Of a stretch of 42,108 nt of DNA, positions 11,098-23,479 are shown in pieces. The notes under the pieces are model-generated. The model was not told the DNA's origin. It saw only the letters and a list, made by a program, of their open reading frames with translations, and made no database searches. Each line of letters starts with the position of its first letter. Within the stretch, counting starts at the first letter, position 1. Origin of the DNA: Purshia tridentata (taxonomy: Eukaryota > Streptophyta > Magnoliopsida > Rosales > Rosaceae); NCBI GenBank assembly GCA_003254885.1, contig QANT01003766.1, positions 1-42,108 of the forward strand. Direction: 5' to 3'. The translations under genes were made by a program, and so were the position numbers.

Positions 11098-11767
11098 TGG
11101 TAAGGGTAAAATAGTGCCAATACAGCAAGGTGGTACCTACCATAACCTTCCAATACTTAAGAACCCACCCCTCAAACAAGCAAGGGGGGAGCTACCTTCA
11201 ATTAAGTAGTCACTTAATTTAGGTAGCCACCTAATAAGGTAACCTTCTGTCACTAAGGTACTATAAAAATAACTACCACCTGCACATGGGAAGTACCTCA
11301 CCAAGAGCAGACCATGGCAAGGCGGAAGTACCTCCACACGGCCATCATGCGGAGGACCTTCGCGGACTTCACGAGAAACAAGAGAATAGACTCCCACTAC
11401 AATTGTACCTCTCCAATAATACGAATGGAGCTTGAATCCTTATTAGGAAGGATTCAAGCATAGAAGTTCAATCCTAGATGGATTATACTTCCAGTGACTA
11501 CAAACTCAACGAACTTACAATCCTAAGGTGACAGGGATAACTAATTCATCCTCTATATAAACGCTCTCATAATTTCATACGAGGGTAAGTAAGTCAAAGC
11601 TTTAGGTCTTGCTTTGAGTGAATAATCGGTCTTGTTTACTAATTTGATCGTCGGAGAGTCGTTGGCTGACACCACACCGGTGTCCTCTAACCTCCTGAAG
11701 GTTCGTTCGTGTTTGCAGGATCATTGATCTTCCGAGACTAGCCCTTGGGAGAATTTGTGTTACAACA
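11098..11767 (+). mobile_element. Probable solo LTR (Gypsy-like), approximate edges
   Basis: A GC-richer block with LTR layout. It has a TATA box (CTCTATATAAACGC, TATATAA at 11554-11560), then about 200 bases including CGTCGGAGAGTCGTTGGC and ACACCACACCGGTGTCC, a style typical of plant Gypsy LTRs. It ends TTGTGTTACAACA. Flanking ACAAA (11093-11097) and ACAAC (11765-11769) could be an imperfect 5-bp target duplication if the true end is 11764. No internal gag/pol and no second LTR in the window, hence solo. Confidence 0.5.
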
Positions 11768-13000
11768 ACTTTTATTCATTTATATATTGTTTGTAATAGT
11801 TAGTTCACCCTATACATCACAGAGAGAGACCAAAAATATTAAAATAATGATAATTACCTTATTATTTAATTTAATTAATTAGTAAACTAAAGACTAAATA
11901 TGATTCAAAACATGCATCTTCGGGTAATTATTTCTTCAAAGTAAGCCAAAAATATTCTAGAATCTCAAGTAGAATTTGAACAAAAGTACTTCCCAGTGAC
12001 CAGTTCAACCAGCAGTACTCTTGACCATTGTTACTTTTGTGGGTTTTTAAGCAGTGCTTTTTTGGTACTAGAATTTGAACAAACTACTTCCCACAAAAGC
12101 ACTCCTTCATTAATCAATCTGGTCCTAATCAGCAATCTCTTACTATGGGACAAAATCTGCATGGCCCTACATTAGACTTTGACTAAGATATCAAAAGGCC
12201 GGGCTACAAGATTCTATCAATATCCCTCCATACTACAAATTTATTTGGGCAGTTTGGAAGGTCCATATATAATAAATACACTGGGAAAGGCTACTGAACA
12301 ACTGGTGATGATCTGACTACATAAATTGAAAAACCTCTTAACTTTTAATAGATGATCATGACCTAAGCTAACTTTTAATGTGTGGGGCAGAGCAGTGGGA
12401 TATATGAAATGAGTAGTGATTTCTTTCTATTCCTAAAGCACAGCTGCTAGAGTATTATTCTAAGGGGAAGCTTCTTTTATGTAAAAGCTATGCAGAAGTC
12501 CATAAAAAAAATTATAACCAAGCAACTATACTTCCACACAATACTTTCCCATTGTGTGAATGCGATGATTTTGCTGCGTAGCTTCGGCATAGAAGCATCT
12601 CTAGCTTCCTATGCTAGGGTATTCTAGGGTGTACTTAGATATTCCCTTTGTAGGAATTTCAATTTAATTCGCACACCCGTCATCAATTATGAGAGGTCAA
12701 AAGGTACGCAACAGGTTAAGGACGAAAAAATAAACTTTCCATGAGATTATCCTAATGTTTTTATGTACGTAATATGACGAAAAATATAAACACAGAGCGT
12801 ATAAGACCATCCCGGTTAAGGACATCAAATTTAGAAACATAACTGGGTTTGGGACTTTGGGTTGTGAACAGAACAACAATTAAGAGAGGTCAATGAATGA
12901 ATGCAACTACTTTCCTTTTGCTCTCTATCTTACATTTCTTGTAAATAAGAGTTCTATGTTACAAATCAAAATTGTGGAGTTGCAAATACCACATCTAGTT
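11768..13000. other. Intergenic sequence
   Basis: No gene, RNA or mobile element could be supported. The right edge approaches the 3' end of the lysine-rich protein gene on the minus strand. Confidence 0.4.
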
Positions 13001-13431
13001 TCTCTTAAACTCTCAATTAGAATGAGCTTCTCAGCTCCTAAGCGAATGAAAAACAAAAATTGCACAAGCTTATATATCTCCCTTTCTACGCAGCACCTTC
13101 ACTTGGTCGCGTTTATGAAAATTTCCACTTTGAATGAATTAGCGTGTTTAATTCCATGCAGGGAAGACCTCCCTTCATATCCAAATGGCTCGTCTGGTCC
13201 TGGAGCATGCCGTGAGGTGTGACAGATACCTTTGCATTTAAGACAGTTTGAGAACCAGGCGATCAGTCATACTCATTGCTACGGAGGGGCAATCACAGAT
13301 GAATGCACAGCTAGAAAAATCATACAATCCGTGTCCAACGGCCAGATGTCTTTCTAGCTTCACGCTTGTGTGGTCCTACGGAGGGCTGCCCGCATCAGAG
13401 TTAACAAGTGAATCATGCCCATTTGGATCAA
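13001..13431 (-). other. Probable 3'UTR of the lysine-rich protein gene
   Basis: Directly follows the TGA at 13434-13432. The block has higher complexity and GC than the DNA beyond it. Plus-strand frames here have no recognisable domain. The polyadenylation site was not located. Confidence 0.45.
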
Positions 13432-16400
13432 TCAATATGGAATGACATATGGCAGAGCATAAACATCAGCTGACTCTATCTGCAACGCTTCTGACCATAC
13501 CAGCGGTGTCTCCTCAGCCCCTGAAGATTCCAACATGGGCTTCTTTGATTGGGTATCACTGCAACCAAATAGCCATTCTTGATCGTCATAATCAGACAAT
13601 TCATCCATTTTTGGAACCAAATAAACCTGGCTTAGATATCTGGAATCTGGATGGCGTGGTCTCATAGATGCTTCAGTATCTGGATCTGCTTGTGCAGCTG
13701 CAGAAGTAGGCTTTGCAGGAGAGACAGACGATGCCCGAGCTTCAATAATGCCATTTTTCTTGTGTTCTTTATTGTCCACCTTAACATTATTGGCTCCTCC
13801 CTGCCTATCTGAAACAGAAGGGATGGAAGTTTGGCAAGGTTCCAGTGTCCTTCCATTTTCCGTTAATGGATGAGAGGAAGAAGAGGGTCGCGGCAATTTA
13901 CTGGGCCTAATGTCATTGACTGTAAGAAGATCAGAAAAGGAAGCATCATTAGTCAGCTAAGAAGAAAATTACCAAAGTTTGAACCTGGTTGACATAATTG
14001 ATTCAAGACCACTGCCAATTGACTGATACCAAGGAGACAACAATATTAGTTGGAATCAAAGGAAACAATGGATAGCAGGATCTGATATTGGGTCCAAAAA
14101 GTATACCTACAACCTCCCTCAGTTGTAGGGAAAAAGGGCCAGGTTGTGTAAGACAACTATATAGCATTGATTGGGCTGCAATGATGATACTTTACGTCAT
14201 GAAAAAGAACTCACCATGCAAAACTCCATTCGTCTTTAAGTCCTTTCGTTTCTTAAGATTTCCCTCAGCACCAGCACTTTTGTTGCTGTCCTTTGAAAGT
14301 TGGGAGGTTTTAATGGAATGGGAATCAATACCATCATCTCTATTGCTCTCTTTTGATTTATCTGCCTCTGGATTCTTAGAGTCACTTTTCTCCTTCGTTT
14401 TCTCTTCCTTTTTCTTCTCTTTGTTCCTGTCCTTATCTTTCCCATGGTTTTTCTTCTCTCTATCTTTATCCTTGCGTTTATCCCCTCGTTTATCATCACC
14501 TTCCTTCTCCTTGGTCTTTTCTTTTCCATCAATCTTTCTATCAACGTTGCTCTCCAATGGTCTGGGAACTCCTCCAACTTTAGTTTGAACCATTCCAGCA
14601 GGGTTCTGAACCATTGCATTTCCACCAACCCGTGCTGCATCTCTGACTCCTTGCTCATCAATTCTCTTGTCCTTATTCTTTTCCTTAACTTCAGCCAAAA
14701 TGCCAGTACCCTTAGCCACCAATCTGACCATCCCCTCATCCTTCTTTCGGTCTGAACCAGTAATCTTATCAACCAACTGGTTCCCAATTCCTCTGGCCTC
14801 ATCTTTAGTCCTCTGAGCCAACTCCACCAACTCAGAGTTCTTGTTCTCCTCAGCCAGATGACTGTTTTTAGTCTTCTGACTGAGATTCTCTGCCTGATAA
14901 CCTCCAACTTGGCCAGCATCTCTCTTGTTGACACTGTTATCTTTGTCCTCTTTATGGATGACTTTCTCTGCACCACGACTCTCAACTTTTCCTGGAATTC
15001 TTTTCTCATCAGAAGTACTAATTTTATCTTTAACTTTGTCCCTGTCTTTCTCCTTATCCTTCTTTTTGTCTCTATGTTTTTCCTTCTTGTCTTTCTTTTC
15101 CCGGTGCTTTCCATCACTTCTATCTTTCTCACTTTTTTCTTGACTTTCTCTCTTCTCTTTGTCCTTTTTTTCCTTCTTATGCTTTTTTTCTCTATGCTTC
15201 TCCTGTATATTATGAAACAGTTTACAATAACAAAGGTAAGGATAAATAATTAAAAAAGAAAAGAATATATACTTGGAGAATTGCGTTGATTTTTATTATT
15301 AAAAAAAAAATGTTTCATGGATTACATACAGAAGTAAGAGATAATACGAACTGTCCCAGAAGAAATGCCAAACAAAAAGAACCATAACTAATTGAAGACC
15401 TGCAGGAATTCCGTCAGTCATTTGACAATATACACCTAGTGATGTCTCTGAAGTATTTGGCCACGGAATTCAAATTTAATAGTAAGTCCAGCTTCAACAT
15501 GTACCTTTCTACCTATAAATATCTGTGCATTCCTCCATTATACTCATAAAGATCTTTACATTCCTTTTCAAAAATCCCAAAAACCAAAAAATAACACAAG
15601 AAACAAAAGGTTGCATCTTTCACATAGTTTCTGCACACTTAAACCGTCACATCAATAGTCCCAGACATAAAGCTTCAGTATTTAAAGCATGAGAAAATAT
15701 TTTGTGAACCATACATCCAAAGTGAAATCTCCAGTTTATTCACTTGGAAAACCTTGCTTTAGAAGTAATATAATTTGGGGGCACGTACAAAGCAGTGTCA
15801 CTTTAGCACACAGCAAAAATTAATACTATGCCAAGAAACATCACCCAATAAATCATTTGAACGTGAGAATGTCCTTAAAAGGATTCTTGAATTCATCCAT
15901 AATGCCTTTACAGAGAAAATTTCAGAACTTAATTAGAAAAAAATATCAAGACAGACAATGACATAAGTTGCAAGTACTTTAAGTCACACAACCACGCTTC
16001 AATATTTGCCTCTCCAATTTCAGAAATATAATTTAGGCATATAAGATGGTGCAGAAATAGGACATGTGAAGGCAGTCCACCCAGAACCATTGTTTAAGAC
16101 AAGCAAATCAGGAAAAACAACCAAGAAAGAAAATTAGAACATTTCAAACACAACTCCATCAGGACAATAATCACAAAGCCATCATCGAAAACATAAAGGA
16201 TATGCATGATCTAAAAGAACCCAAAAACAAGCAGAAAGAGAAAACTTGTTTTCTAGACTACACAAAGTCCACAATGAAAATTAGCATAACAATAAGATGA
16301 ACCCACATTTTAACTCCAACAGATCAAGGAGCACAGTAAACAATAATCCATATTCTCCACTCATCATAATATGCCCATCACATAAAGCCAAGCAATCTAA

Positions 16401-18298
16401 AGGGTGCATTACATTTTCATATGCCTTTCAACATTTACTTATCAATATAAAGACCAAAATGCCTTCTCTAACCCTTAAATTAATGCATGCGTTTTGCAAT
16501 GAGGATTGCATCTAAAGATTGTGTGCCTTGTACTTTTGCTAAGAAAAAGTTTGTTCAGATAACCAAACAGAAAATAAAAACAAGGTAAAACTCAAGTGCA
16601 ATATAGTATGCAAAGGAAACCCCAAAAATCGATGAGAAAATAAATCTAATAAAAACAGGGTACAACCCAAGTGCAACATAGTATGCAAAGGGAACCCCAA
16701 AGAACAATGAGACAACAATTTAAGAGATCCATAGATTCCAAAAGAGATGAAAGTAAGCCCAAGGCATTCAGCTTATCAACACAACTCCTAAATTAGCATT
16801 ATACTATGAAATGTTTAAAGGAACTCCTCTGATCTGAGAAGCTAGAGCTTTCAATAATTTATGAGAAAAGTTCTTGAGTTAATTACATTTTTGGTCCTTT
16901 TGTTTTACTTGAAAAACAAATTTGGTCCTTATGGTTTCAAAATTCCAATTTTGATTCTTGGGTTTTCATTCATTAACAATTTTGGTCCTTCAATAGTATT
17001 TTGCAAATTACATGTATTTATCTATATCTATATATATAAAGCCAAAAGGGGAGTAGAATGGTTAAATTTATGAATTCCAAAAATACCCCACTTAAAAAAT
17101 AGGTATTCATAATATTATTTATTAATAAAAGACAAAAATGTAAAATAGAATAATTAGAATTAAAAAATACAAAAAAATAAAATTACACCCTTATTTTTAG
17201 CAACCCACTTCTACACCACTATTATTTTAAGAAAAATAAATTATTAAAATTTTTAATTAAATATTTAGAAAAGTCAATTGACACGTGCAACGCACGTAGC
17301 AAGAGACTAGTATATATAATGAAAGAATGGGGAGGAAGGTTAAACTTTCAAAAACTCAACATTGCCCTTTGTTAATTAAAAGATTAAAATCAAATAACTT
17401 AATATTTTGAGGGTAAAATAATAAAATAGAATAATTAGAATTTAAAAATAAAATGAAATAGAAAATCACACCTCTTCTTATATTTAGCAACCCATTTACC
17501 CCCACTAATTCTTTTGTAGGAAGAATAATTTCTTTATTAAAAAAATTCTATTTAAAAAAGGTCAAAGTAACATATATAAATATTAAAGGATGAAAATTGC
17601 AGATGGACAAAAACCCAAGGACCAAAATAGGAATTTTGAAACCAAGAGGACCAAATTTGTTTTTGAAACCACGAGAACCAAATTTGTTTTTGGAGTAAAA
17701 CACAAGGACCAAAAATGTATTTAACCCAAAGTTCTTTTATGTAATATGCATTCAGCACCCCCAAAACTTCAATGAGAGAGTAATGTACAGCAAATAACTG
17801 CCATTTTTAAGAAAATCTCATAAGTAAAAATAGAATCGCCACAGCTCACCCCCGTCAACTGTTCACATAAAAACACAGCAAACAATTACAATATCTATAA
17901 TTCAGATAACAATTCCAGGATTATAAATTCTAAGATGAAAACTTGTTACAGATATTTAACTTTATTTTCTTGTTTTGAAGAATTAAGGAGCAATATGATG
18001 AAAAATGAAGACTAGTTTTCTAGGGCCTTACCAGTATTAGTAGACTATCAACGACATTGAATTTTAAGGAATGAATGATTTGAGGATTTATTGGTACGTG
18101 ATACAGGTTGAGTATGGGCAGAATTTGATGAGAAGAATTCAAAGGAGCAAAAGTGAAAAGAGAGAAATAGATTAATCAAACAAGTTATGCCTTGGCCCAT
18201 GTGTGAATTGCAAACAGACTTGGTTTCATATTTGTACTGAGTGACTGGTAAGGGGGATATGGTGTGACCCATTCCCGAGAATGAGTGTGCGTGTGTGC

Positions 18299-18345
<47 letters not shown>

Positions 18346-21300
18346 TATCCAAGTGGACAGAAACTTTAAAAGGGGAAAAAGAAAGGGTGTAGGCATTGGA
18401 TTTAAAGCAGACTTAAGTTCAGAAATGATGTAACACTCATTGGAGGATTTAGATTGGTCAAATTGGATCCGCCCCACAGCTACAAAAAATTGATATACAA
18501 ATGAATACAGTCTTCTTATATTCAAGAAACGCTACCAGGCTCACGGACAGCTACCTAGGGCATACCAAATCTCAAACTACAGCCAATGCATAATATTTAA
18601 TAGCAAGATCGATTCTAATGATCACTGAAAAAAACCACATCATATCAAGTCCAATTTAGCAATTAGCATGGGAGTGACTCATTTTTCCATCATTCAAGAA
18701 ATATCTATCCTAATCATCATGGTTCAAAATATTCCAACATTTGTTTAAATATTAAATAATAAGAAACTGGCATAGTACTATTTGTAAAAACAGTTCTTGT
18801 ATATTGTATTAACAATCAAAATATCATTGGTGGAACAGAAAAAATCCTCCATTTGACACAGCTTCTAATACCTATGGAAATGAATATACGTGAAAGTGCC
18901 AATCTTGACAAATTTTTGTTATCATTCCAATCCTTAACCAATTAAATGTTATCATATGATGATTACAACTTACAAGTAGGGAGTGGAATTTAGACCGACT
19001 CATCTGATTTATCAAGAATACAGCTTAAAAGGTGGTACCAAAATATGTAGAAAGAAAGAAGGTGAAATTCAGGCGACCAAAAAAAGAAGAAATCAAGACG
19101 AACAACAGGAAATCAGAAAAAAATAAGAATAAAAGAAAAATTATTAAAAGACCCAAATTACAAAGTAAAAACAAAACAATACAGCACATTCCAAATTTTG
19201 GCTTGAAAGTAAATTTTGGAATAAATGGTAATGGAAGCAAAGGCAGAGTTAGCAAAATGTTAATCAGTAACCCTCAAATTGATAAACAAAGTTTTAAACT
19301 ACTTGGCATCCTTAAATGTTTCATTCTATGTCTTCTATGATCCAAAGTATCCAATTGCCAAAGTGCATTTTTCAACTTCTATTAACAACTCCCCCTGTCT
19401 CAACATATTTTAAGAGGCTATGCAAATGTCCACCACCAGTGGATTGTGTTCACCACAACATGTATCATCATCATTGACTTACGAAAAATAGTCTTCTTTG
19501 TTACACATACACAAATAGAAAAATGTATAGCCCATTAGTGTACTATCAATTACATGCATGCACATACATGTAACCATTTTCTTATTAACATACTTTGGAA
19601 CTTACCATGGCTAACACCACATGGCCACAGGGCCACATCAAAACACAAACACTAATGTCTATGTGACATCTTAGAGTTCTTTGTGAAAATCATTCTTATA
19701 ATACTTACTCTCTTTGAATCTTTTCTAATGAGAAACACAGATTTTTAACATGCTATAAATTGAAGTGCAAAACATAGTGGGCAAGCTGTCCACTGGAATG
19801 CATACAAGAACCCTAACCAACCAGCTACTTAACGGTATACACCATAAAATGTCCAATAGTAACCTGAGTGCAATTAGTACAAAACAGCTAAGCTTTGCGG
19901 GCGCCGGGGAGGGAGGGAGAAGTGAGAGAGATATTCAGAGACCACCGCCTTCCAATCCATGTGAATAAGGAAAGAAGGTATATCCCAAAATCCAAGGATA
20001 TTGAAGCCTACAATGAAGCCCAAAAATGAACGTTATCCACAATCCCTCCACTTCCTCCCTCTAAAATTTTCAGAAAAAAAACCTTTTATTTCGTTCCATT
20101 CACACCAGCCTCACCATAGCCATCACACAACAAGCCCACAAGCAACACCCCCTTTCCCCCTTCCACCTTCCAACAAAACAAATGCATAATTTGAATATCA
20201 CCCAGAGCACATTGGCTGCCAAAAAGTGTACCAAAGCTTTAATGTAACAGAGAAATTAAGGAATATATGATTTATACTTTCAGCTTCCTCGTTGCACACA
20301 GTGCACCAATGTGGGGATCGACTCACATTAGGCCTCTTCGTTTGAATAATGTCACAAGTATTGGCTCTATCATGAGTGATAGTCCAGTCAAAAATGTGTA
20401 CCTTCCAAGACACTTTTTCCTTCCAAATCATGCGAAAATGGAAGAAAATAGGGAGTGATGACTCATCAATCAACCTGCTAAAGTGAGACTTGCACGAGAA
20501 AATACCAGAAGACTATGATGCAAGTCTATGTTTGACTGACCCATAACTAGTATTGGAATCTCTAGACTAACATTAAATGAGACCCATAACATAAACTAAT
20601 AAGAAGTCACTTACACACTGTAGCCTAAGCTTATGTATCAAAAAGATATGGTTGCAATTCGATGATAATGACACTAGAAAACGAATATGCCTGGGTGATG
20701 CAGCTTCCATGCACAGAAATTCAGTATGAGAAAAAGGAACCAGGTAGGAGAGAAAAATTCTCTCGAGGGTTTGTATGTGGAAAGTTCTATATTGTTCATG
20801 AATGGTCCATTTAAAAGACCAAATCTCTCTTATAGCAATGAGGACAGCCATTAGATGCATTTAACACAGTTCCACAGCCCTTTTATAATGAAGGGAGTGA
20901 ATCACAGTCAACAAAACAACTAAGTTCCTAACAAACTTGCCATATCAGCAACTACACAAATATAAAACAAACAACTACACAACCAGAAGCAAATGTACAC
21001 AAAACAAAGCTACCTAGCGCTCTTCTCCTTCTTACAATGCTCAAACTTCCCTAGATAGGCCAATGTCCTCTCTTGCGCTGCATAACTGGGTATTGATCCA
21101 GTTTACAGAGCGCCTTAAAGTATGGCTAAGTCAAAATGAAGGAGTATATATTGCTTATTAGAGGAAAACCCTTTGTATTACAATTAGTACCTCATTTTCA
21201 AATTCCAACAAACTATACAAGTAGCTCTTAATTCCACTAATTTTTCACTTCAGCACAGGCAAGAAAAGCATCCACCAAATGTAATCAAGTAGAAAACATG

Positions 21301-21780
21301 ATATAATCACCGATACTGACCTGCATTTCAGCCTTCCATAATTTTCACTAGCACCCAAATATTTACTAAAAAAAATTTATCGTAGATTTTAAATTTTATC
21401 TGCTCCTAAACTACAGCATTAAATAAATAATCTTTAGACATAACACACAGAAGTTTGGCATTTTAAATTAAAACATTTACTGAAAGTAGAGAAAGCAAAA
21501 AGTTTACAGCAATTTCGGATGCCCCATGTAGATGTGCAATCCATACTGGTTCAGCTCAAGGCATAATTATATTCATTTACATGCCCTGATGAATGATTTA
21601 TTTCTTATTTTCCTTTTTCTCCTTTTGATAAATCATGTCCCTAATGAGTAATGACCGCTATATTATGAGATATTAGTAAGAATATAAGGAAAGTATATTA
21701 ACCTTTTTTAGCAAGTCCACATTATCCGTCCTAGTCTTTTTTTCATATCCCGGTGGCGGAAATGGAAAGCAGCGCGACAT
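13432..21780 (-). CDS. Lys/Glu/Asp-rich plant protein, 'myb-like protein X' type, function unknown
   Basis: Three coding exons: 21780-21703 (26 codons), 15202-14215, 13919-13432. Junctions are AAG|gttaat ... tacag|GAG (phase 0) and CATG|gtgagt ... ttacag|TC (phase 1), giving 517 residues. The start MSRCFPFPPPGYEKK is the hallmark N terminus of this plant family. Residues 27-86 and 247-313 are highly charged K/E/D/R tracts, probably disordered. Between them is a more conserved block (ELAQRTKDEARGIGNQL, 153-169). The C-terminal part has LPRPSSSSHPLTENGR (364-379) and YLSQVYLVPKMDE (450-462), the likeliest short conserved region. A KKRK run at 343-346 could be a nuclear signal. No catalytic domain, and no Myb repeat despite the usual name. 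Joining is supported by frame continuity and family-like sequence on both sides of each junction. The first intron is 6.5 kb and holds transposons; the second is 295 bp. Confidence 0.85.
16573..16722. repeat. Tandem duplication, two 75-bp copies, in intron 1
   Basis: Copies 16573-16647 and 16648-16722 share AATAAAAACA, CAAGTGCAA and ATAGTATGCAAAGG, with about ten differences. Local duplication inside the long intron of the lysine-rich gene. Confidence 0.85.
17021..17311 (+). mobile_element. Short non-autonomous Helitron inside the Mutator-like element
   Basis: Begins TCTATATCTATATATATAAA and ends with a GC-rich hairpin region (ACACGTGCAACGCACGTAGC) then AGAGACTAGT, matching the Helitron plan: 5' TC, a hairpin close to the end, 3' CTRRT. 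The preceding base is A as expected. The following base is A instead of the usual T, which may reflect the second related copy abutting it. No RepHel protein; 291 bp. Confidence 0.7.
17312..17575 (+). mobile_element. Second, 3'-truncated Helitron copy
   Basis: Starts ATATATAATG and follows the first copy in parallel: AAAATAGAATAATTAGAATT and TTTAGCAACCCA occur in both, in the same order. It stops after AAAGGTCAAAGTAACA, lacking the terminal hairpin and CTAGT. Head-to-tail arrangement with the first copy. The right edge is approximate. Confidence 0.55.
18284..18345. repeat. Compound (GT)n(GA)n microsatellite
   Basis: About 17 GT/GC-type units run directly into about 14 GA units, inside intron 1 of the lysine-rich gene. 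Likely polymorphic. Confidence 0.95.
19899..19917 (+). other. G-quadruplex-capable motif in intron 1
   Basis: GGGCGCCGGGGAGGGAGGG gives four runs of at least three G with loops of 4, 1 and 1 bases. It lies on the template strand of the surrounding gene, so it would form in DNA and not in that transcript. It sits in a small GC-rich island. Confidence 0.6.
20198..20473 (-). pseudogene. LINE reverse transcriptase remnant (zf-RVT region)
   Basis: The frame holds KVHIFDWTITHDRANTCD, then RPNVSRSPHWCTVCNEEAES, INHIFLNFS and LKLWYTFW. This is the order of the zinc-binding zf-RVT domain at the C-terminal end of plant LINE ORF2 (F-W-H-T, then WCxxC, ExxxHxF, and LW). Only this part of about 80 residues survives; the polymerase domain is missing. 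Sense orientation matches the host gene, whose first intron contains it. The substitution FDWT for the usual FLW-type core suggests decay. Confidence 0.65.
20574..21702. other. Rest of intron 1, upstream of the LINE remnant
   Basis: No coding exon or element could be supported between the LINE remnant and the first coding exon. Several frames of 60-95 codons lack domain character. Confidence 0.4.
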
Positions 21781-22945
21781 TGCACAAAATCCCACAAAAC
21801 AAAAAACCAGTGCCTTCCAAAGAAGAAAACTCCTGAATTATTTCCCAGCAGCACTGTTCCGGAAAGGGAACGAACCAGCAACTATGCTCCTGTCCATGCA
21901 CCATGTCACCGCATTCATTTCCAGCATCAATAATCCTCCATGAGCTTCTCAGTCACTCCAACAGACGCTTAAATTTGATTCTTTTCGGGCAGCAGATGTC
22001 ACAAAAATTCACTTGAAATATCAAGGCTCTGTAAAAAGCACCAACTCAATGAAAACAAGTGCAAAACTAAACTACACTGAACTACACTCCAACAAAACTC
22101 AGATTAATTAACAACTTGAAAAGCTTCTTGGGTCAAGAACTCGAACTAAGTTAGCCCGAACGGTTTTTTGAGAAACGAGAATGGTCCAATACAATCTAAT
22201 CCACTGTGTTGCTTTCTGGGCCAATTCAGAATCATCAGCTCCTCCTTATAACCAAAACCCCAAACCAAATTCATTCCCAGCTGAGGATCAAGCTCGTAAA
22301 AACAGCAAAAACCCAGAAAACCCTTTTGCTCCAAAATATCGATTCCGCAAGTCTCTGATCACTCCTCTAACCAATTCTAAATGTGCAATCTTCTTCCATG
22401 CTAGGACAATGTTTTCCCATAATTCTATGCAATCTCAGAGTTCATATACTCAACCCAGCAGCGCCAAATCCACAATTCCATCTCCGCGAAAGATCGGGCT
22501 CATGCTCCTTGTATGCAGGGTCCGCGATGATCCCAAGATAATTCGGTTTCCTCAATCTCTGCTCTGATCAAACCCTAATTAGTCGAAAACAGTGGAATTG
22601 GAAGGGTACCCAGTTACGATCCAACGAAACCCTAGAAAATCCACAAAGAGAAAACATGCTGAGCTACGATACCCAGTATCAAAAACCCTAATCACACTCC
22701 TCTTAAAAATTAAGCAGAAAAAATCAAAATTTTAAAAAAGAAAAAGAAACAAAGGGAATCGAGCACTTTATAATTTTAATCTGTATACGGTGGTTGGAAG
22801 CTAATTTGAAGAAGAGGGTATCGATCAAAAGGGCAAAAGAGAGTGGATTCAAAGCGTTAACGGAAAAATTTGTGAAAAACAGATTGTGGGTATTTGTGTG
22901 TGTACGTGTTGGAATTTGTAGGGATGACTGATGAGAATGAGATTA

Positions 22946-23296
22946 CCTTGTCCACTACAAAGTGGGCAATGTGGGATGACAAACAAAAGAGATCTCTCTC
23001 TTTGTCTTTTCTCTGTAAGAGAAATGAATGATGTAAGAATAGCAAGAAGAATGGGATGAGCGAATAGATAAAGCAGTTTCTTCTTTGTTTTTGCTCTTTC
23101 TCTTTGAGTCTTCTACTGCTTGTATTTTATGGTGGTGTCTGTGGCTGTGTCTGTGTCTGTCTGAGCCTCTCTCTCTCTCTGTTGTTGTGTTGTGTGGTTT
23201 TTTCGTAGAGAAGGTTCTCCTTATTTTCTTTGTGGGTTGAGTAGAGAAATAGAATTGGGAGAAGAGGCAGTGAGAGAGGTTGAAGCCCATATAAAT
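22946..23296 (-). promoter_or_regulatory. Promoter and 5'UTR exon of the lysine-rich protein gene
   Basis: The minus strand reads AAATTTATATGGGC at about 23284-23297, a TATA-like box predicting a start near 23255. A C/T-rich leader follows down to GGACAAG|gtaatct, a good donor at 22945. The matching acceptor before the ATG at 21780 is uncertain: CCGGAACAG (exon from 21853) or AATTCAG (exon from 21832). A 5'UTR intron of about 1.1 kb is inferred. Plus-strand frames in 22181-22567 lie inside this intron and look spurious. Confidence 0.5.
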
Positions 23297-23479
23297 TTGT
23301 GAGACTCCACTTCACAACACATGCTTTCAAGAGAGAGAAATCAAAGCTCCATCAAAATCAAGTCCCACGCTCTCAATGCATTGTTTGTGCTCCAAATTTT
23401 CCTAATACACGTGCCTTTGAGCCGCCTAAGCCAAGTGGACTCAAACTATACCTTTATTTTCAATTGGGAATTTCGTTTT

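Larger units (their letters stand above)
16876..17727. mobile_element. Mutator-like element with 9-bp target duplication, nested in intron 1
   Basis: The 9 bases AAAGTTCTT flank both sides exactly (16867-16875 and 17728-17736), a length typical of Mutator-like elements. The left end is GAGTTAATTACATTTTTGG and the right end, reverse-complemented, is GGGTTAAATACATTTTTGG. Inverted similarity continues for well over 100 bases, made of repeated TTTGGTCCT words and TTTCAAAATTCC. The middle is Helitron sequence (17021-17311 and beyond), so the original element was shorter. There is no transposase. It lies within an intron, so its insertion need not disturb the protein. Confidence 0.8.

Noticed and set aside
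14236..15132. A 298-codon minus-strand frame rich in Arg and Lys
   Set aside because: It is the shifted frame of the lysine-rich exon. The frame used by both splice junctions runs unbroken through 15202-14215 and gives the family-like sequence.
14088..15253. Several plus-strand frames rich in Leu, Phe and Ser
   Set aside because: Antisense shadows of the AAG/GAG-rich exon, whose complement reads as CTT/TTC codons.
22181..22567. A 128-codon plus-strand frame
   Set aside because: Lies in the inferred 5'UTR intron of the minus-strand gene, with no domain character or promoter of its own.
22955..23290. A 111-codon minus-strand frame
   Set aside because: Covers the 5' leader and TATA box of the lysine-rich gene; its ATG would precede the likely transcription start.
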